DNA of 6,759 bases, taken from NCBI GenBank assembly GCA_045402695.1, contig JAWPNA010000452.1, positions 1 through 6,759 on the forward strand, written 5' to 3'. This stretch comes from JAWPNA01 sp045402695 (lineage in GTDB: Bacteria; Acidobacteriota; Polarisedimenticolia; JACPZX01; DASXTC01). Below the pieces are notes generated by a model. That model had not been told where the DNA came from. It did not search any database and was given only the letters and a program-made list of their open reading frames with translations. Position numbers and translations under genes: made by a program. This document shows positions 1 through 6,759 of this stretch, piece by piece (positions within the stretch are counted from its first letter, which is position 1; every line of letters starts with the position of its first letter).

Positions 1-1
1 C

Positions 2-340
2 GCCGTCCCGCGTGCGTACCTCCGCCGAGCCCAGTCCCGAGAGGCCGGCCAGGCCATTGGCCATGCAGTTGACGGACAGCTTCGACCAGCGTTCGCCCCA
101 GAGGTTGGTGGTGACCTTGGTCGGGGCCACGTCGCACATGATCTTGGCCAGCCGCTCGGCGCGCTCGGTCACCTTGCCGTCGTGCTCGCCGATCTTGAAG
201 CCGATCTGTCCGCGGTCGGTGCGGATGGCGTGGCCGGGCTCGTACATGCCCGCGCCGATCGTGATCACGCAGCCGAGGCACCGCTCGCGGCCGGCCACCG
301 CGGCCACTCGATCGTCAGACGCCTGCGAATGGACCCCCTG
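2..340 (-). pseudogene. Ketopantoate reductase (PanE/ApbA)-like C-terminal fragment without start
   Basis: The minus frame ending at the window edge encodes SDDRVAAVAGRERCLG, then GAGMYEPGHAIRTD, then NLWGERWSKLSVNCMANGL. This matches the end of the NADPH domain and the beginning of the helical C-terminal domain of 2-dehydropantoate 2-reductases, NADPH-dependent enzymes of pantothenate synthesis, and of relatives acting on other 2-oxo acids. The WxKLxxNCxxN block keeps the catalytic lysine (codon at 80-82) and the two substrate-binding asparagines (68-70 and 56-58). The frame has no ATG, GTG or TTG upstream of the homology and meets a TGA at 374-376. The roughly 100-residue Rossmann domain with GxGxxG is missing, because an intact transporter gene ends at 369. 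Recognisable similarity begins near 316, and the codons before it look noncoding (many end in A or T). The 3' end lies outside the window. It could be a decayed remnant or the product of an assembly joint. Confidence 0.72.
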
Positions 341-368
341 TGAACGCGCATCAGTAGTATGCCATCGC

Positions 369-1403
369 TCAGATCAGCATGAGAAAGAGGGGCACCACGG
401 TAATGGCTCCCACGAAGATCAGGAACGTCCTGCGGCTAAGCGTGATCCACTCGAGGCACCATTCGATCCCGTCGCGGTAGTTGGCGTAGAAACCGAAGAG
501 GACCAGGAGTGAAAACAGGGACACGCCGAGCATCTCCGCCATGACGATCGTGAACGCGTGCGGCTCTCCCACGAGCATCGACGCCACCAGCGTGTCAATG
601 AAGGTGGAGATGTTGGCCCCCATGATGTACGGGATGATGTTCTCGCGGCGGACGTATCCTTTCGCGGACAGAGGAATCAGAAGCCCGAGGGAGACGGACA
701 CCGACAGCGTCGCGCAGGTCACGGCGATGCCCAGGATGAACATGACGTTGGTGCGGTAGACCACATTCGCGATCTGCTTGAATCGCGAGTGCTCCGGGTC
801 GATGTCCGGGAGCGCGCGGTCGAAGAGAGTAAACGCGGAGAGGAGCGTCACCACTCCCATCACGAACAGCACGGCCCGATGAAGGTACGCGGCCATGACC
901 CCGAGGATCGGATCATAGACAAGCTCGATGAGTCCGGTGACCGCCGCGGGAAGCGGCAGCCGCGCCCCCTCCAGGACGTCGGTCCTGAGAAGCACGTAGC
1001 CGATGACAGTGGCAGGCGTGTAGATGGTCCACGTCACCAGCAGGCACAGCACGCCCGTCGCCACCGTGACCATCGCGCGCCTGCCTCGGAAGTAATGGAC
1101 AGCGCCCAGAAGAAGGACCACGAAGGAGGCGCCGAAGCGCGAGCCGGCAATCATACCCAGCGACTCGACGTCGGTGATGGAGTGCGCGCCGAACAGCCCA
1201 AGCGAAACCGCCGCGATGGGCGAGCCGGACAAGACGCAGTAGGCCATCACCCAGCCCAGGCCGAAGAGATTGATGATCCCTTCCAGGTGAAGCCCTTTCA
1301 GCACCGGTATGATGCCGCCGGCGCCGGTCTTGAGCATCTGCAGGCCGAGGATGAAGAGGAACAGCGCGAAGACGACCAGCAGCGTCTTGTAGATGAGCTT
1401 CAA
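369..1403 (-). CDS. Na/Pi cotransporter-like (PNaS fold) membrane protein, atypical motifs
   Basis: This is a 344-residue, very hydrophobic integral membrane protein, probably of the inner membrane. An N-terminal helix (about 7-24, followed by GLQMLKTGAGGI) leads into two similar halves, as in the Na+/phosphate cotransporter family. Half one has VLSGSPIAAVSLGLFG (57-72) and GSRFGASFVVLLLG (87-100). Half two has TLSVSVSLGLLIPLS (232-246) and GANISTFIDTLVASML (262-277), which resembles the family's GANIGTT segment. Further hydrophobic spans lie near 110-138, 175-193, 282-306 and 324-343. The QSSS motifs that bind Na+ and phosphate in well-studied members are replaced by SGSP and SVSVS, and the cytoplasmic PhoU-like domain of many bacterial homologues is absent, so the substrate is uncertain. 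The start is a TTG with only a weak GGGG upstream; no in-frame ATG, GTG or TTG precedes it in the 98-base gap after addA. Cotranscription with addBA is possible. I saw no clear promoter or terminator. Confidence 0.78.
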   Translation of the reverse strand: MKLIYKTLLVVFALFLFILGLQMLKTGAGGIIPVLKGLHLEGIINLFGLGWVMAYCVLSGSPIAAVSLGLFGAHSITDVESLGMIAGSRFGASFVVLLLGAVHYFRGRRAMVTVATGVLCLLVTWTIYTPATVIGYVLLRTDVLEGARLPLPAAVTGLIELVYDPILGVMAAYLHRAVLFVMGVVTLLSAFTLFDRALPDIDPEHSRFKQIANVVYRTNVMFILGIAVTCATLSVSVSLGLLIPLSAKGYVRRENIIPYIMGANISTFIDTLVASMLVGEPHAFTIVMAEMLGVSLFSLLVLFGFYANYRDGIEWCLEWITLSRRTFLIFVGAITVVPLFLMLI

Positions 1404-1501
1404 CCGATCGGCCCCGCTGCGAAGACTGGAGAGAAACGAAGAGGATACGAATCGGCCGGTGAGTGTATCACAAGGGTCCGAGGCGACACGCTCCGGAGGC
1501 G

Positions 1502-4500
1502 CTAGATCGATCCGGTCTCGAGCAGTCGGCGTCCCATGGCGAGGAACGTCTCGTCCACCTTCACGACGCGCTCCACACCGGGGCGGATGAAGAAGAAGAC
1601 GACGCGGGAGACGGGCAGGCCTGCGATCTGATGGAGGGCCCGGGCGTAAATGAGGGCCTGGGGCTGGTAGGCCTCCATGCGGGAGGTGATCTCCGCCTCG
1701 GTCCTCACATCGTCGGTCTTGAAGTCCACGATCGTGAGCGAGCCTCGCGACTCGAAAACGAGGTCGATGCGCCCCTCGGTGAGATAGGCATCTCCGGCGG
1801 CGGCGAACGGTATTTCGCGGAAGTAGCGCGGCGCCGCCAGGGCCTCCTTCACGATCGGCCCTTCGATCGCCTGCCTGACCAGCGCGTGTACTTCGCCGGC
1901 TGCCTCGGGAAAGCCTGATTCCGCAGCCTCCTCCTCGGACATCACGCAGGCGTCGCGCCCCGTGGCGAGATCGATCCGCTCGAGCACGGCGTGCACCGCG
2001 ATGCCGACTGCACGCGCTCTCCCCGCGTCGCCGCCGCCCCGCCCCATAGCTCCGGAAACCGCACTGGCCGCGGTCTTCATCCCCGAGGCGGAACGAAATT
2101 GACGCCCCGTCGCGGGGGCGGCGAGCAACCCCTGGAGGTTCCTGCGCCAGGCATCCTTCTCCAGCACCAGCATCGGGTCATGGGCGGCCGGGTCGTGCGC
2201 GAGAAACCTCAGCGGTGGCGCCTCGGTCAGCGCGGTGTCGAGCACTCCGCCGTCCACGATTGCGGCCCCGCGGTGGAGCGCGAGCCGCCCAGTTCCCGAC
2301 GCACCCGGCGCGCCCGCGGCAGGCAGGAAGCCCGCGTCCATCAGCGAGGCATGGATCCCCGAGGCGCGCTTGCCGCAGAACGCGGGGATGATCAGGTAAT
2401 CGCGGGCGCGCGTGGCGGCGACATAGAACAGCCGCTGCCTCTCGGCGGTCAGGCGGCGCGTCTCACGCTCGGCCGCCTCGGCATATCCGGAGGACTCGAA
2501 GCGGGCCTGCGCCGGTCCGAAGCGGAACTCCATCCGGGGTTCCGCACCGTGGCCCGCCTCCCGCGCCGAGCGATCCACCACGCAGGCCGGCGCCTCATCT
2601 TTCGACTGTCCCGCCGTGTCGCACAGGATCACCATCGGGAACTCGAGCCCCTTGGCCTTGTGGACAGTGTAGATCCTGACAGCGTCGGCGGCGCCGTCGG
2701 CGCCGTCGCCGGCGACTGATTGGGGGCCACCCTCGGCTTCCTCAACCAGCGGGGCCTCGCCTTCCTCGCGTTCCTCGGCGGCCATCCCGGCCAGCCAGCG
2801 CGCGAACGAGCCGAAGGTGGCCATGCCTGACGTCTCGTGCGTCCGTGCCAGATCGATCGCCTTGAGGAGGTTGGCTGCACGCTGATCGCCGTCGGCCTTC
2901 AGGTAGAACAGCGACAGCGCCCCGGTCTCCTCGAACAGTTCCTCGAGGCTGGCCGCGGCGGGACGCAGGTTGCGCCGGGCGTGCAGCCGTCGCAGCAGCT
3001 CGAAGCTCTTCTCGAAGGGCGTTGCTCGCGCCTCTCCCTCGCGGGTGTAGATCCAATCTCCTCCTCCAGCCTTGTACGACAGCAGCTCCTCGTCGGAGTG
3101 GCCGAAGATGGGGCACCGCATCGCCGACACGACGGCCAGCGGATCGTGCGGACATTCGATCGCCGAAACCACCGCCTGCAGCGCCCGCATCTCCGAGCGC
3201 AGATAGAAACGCTTGCCCGAGACGAGCCGGTACGGGACCTGGGCCGCCCGCAAGGTCTCCTCGTACGCCTCGTACGCCGTGCTCGCGCGGAACAACAGCG
3301 CAATGTCGCTGTACTGGATCGGCCGCGCCGGCGCCGAGTCTTTCGGGCAGACAGGCCAGGCCTCGCGCACCGCCGTCTTGGCCAGCGCGATCACGTGGCG
3401 GGCCTCCTCCAGGCGCACCTGCCGGGCGTTCATCTCCACCATGCCGCCGGCTCCAGGCGGCATCAAGAGGATCACGCGGGAGGTGATCTTCCCTCCCATG
3501 GCACGGGTCCGGTCCGGCTCGGCCCTGGAGGGTTCGATGCGGGCGTAGGCGGGCTGGTACGGGTCCTCGTGCGTGGCGCCGATGAGCTTGCCGAACACCT
3601 CGTTCACCCAGGCGACGACCGTGGGAACGGTCCTGAAGTTCTCGGTGAGGCCTGTCCGGGTGACTCCTCCGGAGCGCTCAATCAGGGCCAACGTCTCGTT
3701 GTAGATCTCGATGTCGGCGCGACGGAACCGGTAGATCGACTGCTTCGGGTCGCCCACCACGAACAGCTTGCCTGGTTTCACGCTGACGCAGCGCCAGTCT
3801 CTCTGTTGAGGATCATCGGCCGCCAGCAGAAACGCGATCTCGGCTTGCAGAGGATCGGTGTCCTGGAACTCGTCTAAGAGGAGCGACTTGAAACGCTCCT
3901 GGAAGGCCGCGCGCGCGGCGGAGTTGTCGCGCAGCATGTTGCGGCAGATCACCAGCAGGTCGGTGAAGTCCAGCAGCCGCTGATCCTCTTTCGCGCGGCG
4001 GTAGGCTTGCGAGAATCCGTCCCTGATCCAAAGGGCCAGCTCGTGCGCGAGGATGGTGCGCGCCCGCCGGCAGGCCTTCTCGCGGCCGGCGGCCAGTTCC
4101 GCCACCATCGACTTGACGTTCGCGAGGATCGAGGAGGGCTGCCAGTTCTTCTGGCTGCCCGCCGTGCTCTTCAGCGGCAGCCTCTGGAGCAGCGTGAGCA
4201 GGCGGTCTCCTTTCGCTGCCGCGAGCGCGGGGGCGCGCAATTCCAGCTCCGCGATCTGCATCCTTCCCGCGTCGTCCTCATCGACGCAGGAGGCCGAGAG
4301 CCGGCGGAGCTGCTCGATGCCCGCGAGGATCACATCCCGCGCCCGCACCAACCCGGCATCACCCTCCGGTGCGGCGGCCAGCTCCACGTCGCGGTTCTCG
4401 GTGATCGCGAAGCCGAGCGCGCGTGTCTGGGCCAGCGTGACGCCCAGGCGCAGCGCCCGCGCCGGAGGACTGTCGCCGCCGGCCATCTCCTGCTCGAGCC

Positions 4501-4948
4501 ATCTCTCCCACGTCTGGTCCATCAGCATGGAGGCGGTCAGGTCGTCCGCCACGGTGAAACGCGGATCCACCCCCGCTTCCACCGGCCGCTCCCTCAGCAG
4601 CGACGCGGCGAACGAGTGGATGGTGCCGACGCTGGCGCGATCGAGCGACTCGAGGGACCGGCGCAGGTGGGCGCCCCACTTCGTGGTCGGGCCGCTGGTC
4701 GCGAGCATCCCCTCGATCTTCTTCCTGAGGCGCAGCTTCAACTCGCCGGCGGCCTTCTCGGTGAAGGTGATCACGGCGATGTCCTCGAGCGGCACCTCGG
4801 TCTTGAGGATCTCCGCGACGCGATCCAGCAGCACGCTGGTCTTTCCGGTTCCGGCGCCCGCCTCCAGAAGGTATGACTTGCCGAGATCCTTGATCGCGCG
4901 ATCGCGCGATGGCTGATCGGACGGCGCATCCTTCCTCGGCGGGCTCAA
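1502..4948 (-). CDS. addA: AddA, ATP-dependent helicase-nuclease subunit
   Basis: This is the motor and nuclease subunit of AddAB: a 3'-5' SF1A helicase that unwinds broken duplex ends, with a RecB-type nuclease at its C-terminus. At 1148 residues it is about normal length and all motifs look intact. They are Walker A GAGTGKT 31-37, motif Ia ITFTEKAAGEL 60-70, Ib GTIHSFA 108-114, Walker B DEFQD 359-363, motif III GDPKQSIYRFRRAD 399-412, IV LTENFRT 434-440, V VHKAKGLEF 762-770 and VI FYVAATRAR 841-849. A Gly/Ala-rich linker (about 941-980) leads to the nuclease, with H986, GRIDL with D1062, DFK with D1075 and K1077, and YQPQALIY with Q1097 and Y1101. An acidic, low-complexity stretch at 724-756 lies just before motif V and includes a perfect 9-base tandem duplication at 2690-2707. 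The TTG start at 4948 is chosen because of the strong ribosome site and because no other in-frame start precedes Walker A. It overlaps the addB stop in a TTGA, which implies translational coupling. Confidence 0.96.
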   Translation of the reverse strand: MSPPRKDAPSDQPSRDRAIKDLGKSYLLEAGAGTGKTSVLLDRVAEILKTEVPLEDIAVITFTEKAAGELKLRLRKKIEGMLATSGPTTKWGAHLRRSLESLDRASVGTIHSFAASLLRERPVEAGVDPRFTVADDLTASMLMDQTWERWLEQEMAGGDSPPARALRLGVTLAQTRALGFAITENRDVELAAAPEGDAGLVRARDVILAGIEQLRRLSASCVDEDDAGRMQIAELELRAPALAAAKGDRLLTLLQRLPLKSTAGSQKNWQPSSILANVKSMVAELAAGREKACRRARTILAHELALWIRDGFSQAYRRAKEDQRLLDFTDLLVICRNMLRDNSAARAAFQERFKSLLLDEFQDTDPLQAEIAFLLAADDPQQRDWRCVSVKPGKLFVVGDPKQSIYRFRRADIEIYNETLALIERSGGVTRTGLTENFRTVPTVVAWVNEVFGKLIGATHEDPYQPAYARIEPSRAEPDRTRAMGGKITSRVILLMPPGAGGMVEMNARQVRLEEARHVIALAKTAVREAWPVCPKDSAPARPIQYSDIALLFRASTAYEAYEETLRAAQVPYRLVSGKRFYLRSEMRALQAVVSAIECPHDPLAVVSAMRCPIFGHSDEELLSYKAGGGDWIYTREGEARATPFEKSFELLRRLHARRNLRPAAASLEELFEETGALSLFYLKADGDQRAANLLKAIDLARTHETSGMATFGSFARWLAGMAAEEREEGEAPLVEEAEGGPQSVAGDGADGAADAVRIYTVHKAKGLEFPMVILCDTAGQSKDEAPACVVDRSAREAGHGAEPRMEFRFGPAQARFESSGYAEAAERETRRLTAERQRLFYVAATRARDYLIIPAFCGKRASGIHASLMDAGFLPAAGAPGASGTGRLALHRGAAIVDGGVLDTALTEAPPLRFLAHDPAAHDPMLVLEKDAWRRNLQGLLAAPATGRQFRSASGMKTAASAVSGAMGRGGGDAGRARAVGIAVHAVLERIDLATGRDACVMSEEEAAESGFPEAAGEVHALVRQAIEGPIVKEALAAPRYFREIPFAAAGDAYLTEGRIDLVFESRGSLTIVDFKTDDVRTEAEITSRMEAYQPQALIYARALHQIAGLPVSRVVFFFIRPGVERVVKVDETFLAMGRRLLETGSI

Positions 4949-6759
4949 GGGACCTCCTTCATTGACAGGAAGTCGGACGCGGTGGCGTCCTTCCGCTTGC
5001 GCTCGAAGCGCGCCTCGCGCCCCTCACCGCACGCCAGGCGATAGTCGCAATGCCCGCAGACGGCGGGATCGGGATACGCGAAGAAAACTCCATGCGCGAT
5101 CCCGTTGGTCACGGTCGCCAGAACGCGCGCCAGCTCGGCTCGGTGAGACTCGAGCGCCTCCGCGCTGAACGACACCGACTTGAAGCGACCGCGCCGATCC
5201 ACCGAGAGGTACCGGGCCTGAGCCGCGCGGATGGCCGGGTACTTCGATCGCAGCAGTTTCTCGGCCGCCAGCATGTAAAGCGGAAGCTGCACGGAGGTCC
5301 CCTCCTGCAGGCTGTCGTCGCGGTATCGCTTCATCTCACCGGTCTTGTAGTCGGTGACCCGGGCCGCCGAGCCGTCGGGCGCTATCTCGATCCGATCGAT
5401 CCGCCCCTTCAGCCTGACGTGGCGGCCCGGGTGGATCTCGAACAGGACCGGCTCCTGAGTCGAGGCGGGATCCTCGGATTGATCCGGCCCATCCGGCCGA
5501 TCGGACGCGACGCCCTTCATCCCGTAGCGGATCTCGAAGTGCGACGGGACGTAGTGCCCGGAGCCGGCCGTCTCCATCGAGATCAGGGTTCCGAGGTCCT
5601 CGCGGATCCGCTCCTTGTCGATCTCCCACAGGAGCGGATAGCCGGTGACGCCGCCGGCCTCGAATCGTCCGAAGCACCGCTGCGCCGCCTCGTCCAGCAA
5701 AGCCAGCGCTTCAGCCTCGTGCTCGCGCGTGAGCGGCAGGAGGCCGCGGCCGCGCAGCATCGTGAACACATCGAAGAGGATCCGGTGCACGAGTATGCCC
5801 CGGTCCCGTGCGTCGGCGCGTTCGGATTCCTCCGGATCCACGAGCGCTTCCAGATCGAGCACTTCGCTCAGGAAGTACCGCAGAGGGCAGGTCGCGTACG
5901 ACTCGATCCGGCCCGCGGAGATCGGCTGGTCCTGGATCGGATGCAACCGGGAGAGCGACTCTCTCACGTTGGGCCGCAGGATCACGCCGTCGTGCGCCGT
6001 GAAGCGCGCCTCGCCCCACCGTGCCCGTTCGGCCAGCATCGCGCGCTTCAGGAGGGGATTCGCTTCGAGAAACGAGGTCACGCGCCGGCGCGCGGATGGG
6101 TCCGAAGCTGCCGCCTGCAGCGCGCAGAGATCGAACTCGCGCGGCAGGAGGGCCGCGCGCGTTTCCTTCGGCGCCAGGGCGGCGAGGCTCACGCGCCGCA
6201 TGCGGGGGAGCCTGTCCAGCGCCTCGTAGTCCACCAGCCTGCCGGCGAGGTCGGAGGCGGCGCGCAGCAGGAACGGAGAGGGGTTGCGCGGCCTGGCCGT
6301 CGCCGGATCAAGGCGTGGATACGACAGCAGAAGGCTTTCGCCCGCGCAGGCCTTCGCCAGGTGAAACAGCAGGCGCTCCTCCTCCTGGCGGCGCCTCTTG
6401 AGCGACAGCCGCTCCTCGGGGCCCAGCAGCCGATTGATCGCCTCGCGCTCGGTGTCCAGCAGGATCGGATCCTGCCGCGGGGGGAGGGGGAAGCACTTCT
6501 CCACCAGCCCCACGACGGCCGCCGCGTGAAACGACAGGAGCCGGGCCTCCATCACGTTTCCCACGAAGATGCCCGAACGCTGGAATTCGCCCTCCTCCTC
6601 CGTCCGGGCCCGCCGCTGCTCCAGAGCGCGGCGCGTGAGGACGACGAACCGGTCCCGGTCCACCGGTGTCGAGACGTCATCAAGCGCGCCGAGCGAGGAG
6701 ACGCGCCCCTCGACCAAGCCGGAGCAGGCATCCGCGAGGACGAACCGGCGTATGAGCCC
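4945..6759 (-). CDS. addB: AddB-type helicase-nuclease subunit, 5' end beyond window (partial)
   Basis: This is the second subunit of the AddAB helicase-nuclease, which resects double-strand breaks in the cytoplasm for RecA loading. The frame is open to the window edge and 604 residues are visible (numbered here from the edge), so a TTG at 6717 is not the real start. Residues 64-104 are a degenerate UvrD-like motif V region (GIFVGNVMEARLLSFHA, then VVGLVEKCFP). The place of motif VI (132-149) reads FHLAKACAGESLLLSYPR and lacks the usual TRAR arginine, as expected if this subunit is not the motor. The C-terminal PD-(D/E)XK nuclease has H325, GRID with D455, DYK with D470 and K472, and QLPLY with Q491. 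C291, C568, C571 and C577 (CxxCxxxxxC at the end) match the AddB 4Fe-4S staple. An acidic insert at 415-437 precedes the active site. The stop overlaps the addA start. AdnA or another RecB-nuclease partner is less likely. Confidence 0.93.
   Translation of the reverse strand, partial: GLIRRFVLADACSGLVEGRVSSLGALDDVSTPVDRDRFVVLTRRALEQRRARTEEEGEFQRSGIFVGNVMEARLLSFHAAAVVGLVEKCFPLPPRQDPILLDTEREAINRLLGPEERLSLKRRRQEEERLLFHLAKACAGESLLLSYPRLDPATARPRNPSPFLLRAASDLAGRLVDYEALDRLPRMRRVSLAALAPKETRAALLPREFDLCALQAAASDPSARRRVTSFLEANPLLKRAMLAERARWGEARFTAHDGVILRPNVRESLSRLHPIQDQPISAGRIESYATCPLRYFLSEVLDLEALVDPEESERADARDRGILVHRILFDVFTMLRGRGLLPLTREHEAEALALLDEAAQRCFGRFEAGGVTGYPLLWEIDKERIREDLGTLISMETAGSGHYVPSHFEIRYGMKGVASDRPDGPDQSEDPASTQEPVLFEIHPGRHVRLKGRIDRIEIAPDGSAARVTDYKTGEMKRYRDDSLQEGTSVQLPLYMLAAEKLLRSKYPAIRAAQARYLSVDRRGRFKSVSFSAEALESHRAELARVLATVTNGIAHGVFFAYPDPAVCGHCDYRLACGEGREARFERKRKDATASDFLSMKEVP
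4952..4959 (-). promoter_or_regulatory. Shine-Dalgarno site of addA, inside the addB 3' end
   Basis: The minus strand reads AAGGAGGT, then CCC, then the TTG start of addA. This near-perfect complement to the 16S rRNA tail supports the otherwise weak TTG start, although the 3-base spacing after the T is short. The same bases encode Lys-Glu-Val in the last codons of addB (MKEVP, stop), so ribosomes finishing addB terminate on top of the site. This suggests reinitiation and stoichiometric production of the two subunits. Confidence 0.78.

Noticed and set aside
12..512. Plus-strand open frame of 166 residues at the left edge
   Set aside because: It runs antisense to both the reductase fragment and the transporter 3' end and has no domain signal. 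The minus frame carries the PanE-type WxKLxxN block.
1431..1477. Possible promoter for the transporter in the 98-base gap (TTGTGA and TATCCT on the minus strand)
   Set aside because: The two hexamers are 20 bases apart, which is too far, and each matches consensus at only four positions.
1491..1498. Palindrome CTCCGGAG just after the addA stop as a terminator
   Set aside because: It is only 8 bases, leaves no room for a loop and is followed by no T run. A nearby 4-base stem is no better.
558..1505. Long plus-strand open frame (315 residues) opposite the transporter
   Set aside because: Its product is a run of Arg, His, Glu, Asp and Gln, the usual mirror image of a hydrophobic GC-rich gene. 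The minus-strand frame has coherent membrane helices and family motifs.
2837..3877. Plus-strand open frame of 346 residues opposite addA
   Set aside because: It lies wholly opposite conserved helicase motifs and shows no recognisable domain. Long antisense frames are expected at this GC content.
4891..4910. Short repeated ATCGCGCG with a HIP1-like GCGATCGC
   Set aside because: It is a single occurrence inside the addA codons for Arg-Asp-Arg-Ala and is explained by GC-rich coding sequence.
1..6759. Search for a new defence or accessory system around the helicase-nuclease pair
   Set aside because: The two large proteins carry complete AddA and AddB hallmarks and a standard coupled operon layout. 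No extra effector domain, repeat array or mobile element is visible.

Overview
This high-GC window, with codons mostly ending in G or C, reads almost entirely on the minus strand. It looks like a piece of chromosome (or metagenome contig) from a high-GC, probably environmental bacterium. The sequence does not fix the phylum. The AddAB-type repair enzyme and the TTG start codons would fit many such groups, and there is no rRNA or lineage marker.

Layout in the direction of transcription, from right to left. (1) 6759 to 4945: the C-terminal two thirds or so of AddB, with its 5' end cut by the window edge. It has an iron-sulfur-stapled PD-(D/E)XK nuclease domain. (2) 4948 to 1502: a complete AddA, an SF1 UvrD-like helicase with a C-terminal RecB-type nuclease. 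Its TTG start overlaps the addB stop codon (TTGA) and is preceded by a near-perfect Shine-Dalgarno sequence lying inside the last addB codons. The two proteins should form the AddAB helicase-nuclease, which processes double-strand breaks for RecA-dependent recombination. (3) A 98-base gap, then 1403 to 369: a 344-residue inner-membrane protein that resembles the Na+/Pi cotransporter (PNaS) fold but has altered QSSS signature motifs and no PhoU-like tail. (4) 340 to 2: a reading frame for the C-terminal domain of a ketopantoate reductase (PanE/ApbA)-like oxidoreductase. It has no start codon and no Rossmann domain, because the transporter gene sits where its N-terminal half should be. This is a gene remnant, a rearrangement junction or an assembly joint.

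The repair pair is a clear translationally coupled operon. The transporter may be cotranscribed, but nothing in the sequence ties its function to repair. I found no RNA gene, CRISPR array, insertion sequence, convincing promoter or terminator, and no clearly new multigene system. The most useful places for a second look are the abrupt oxidoreductase/transporter junction near 310-370 and the atypical substrate motifs of the transporter.
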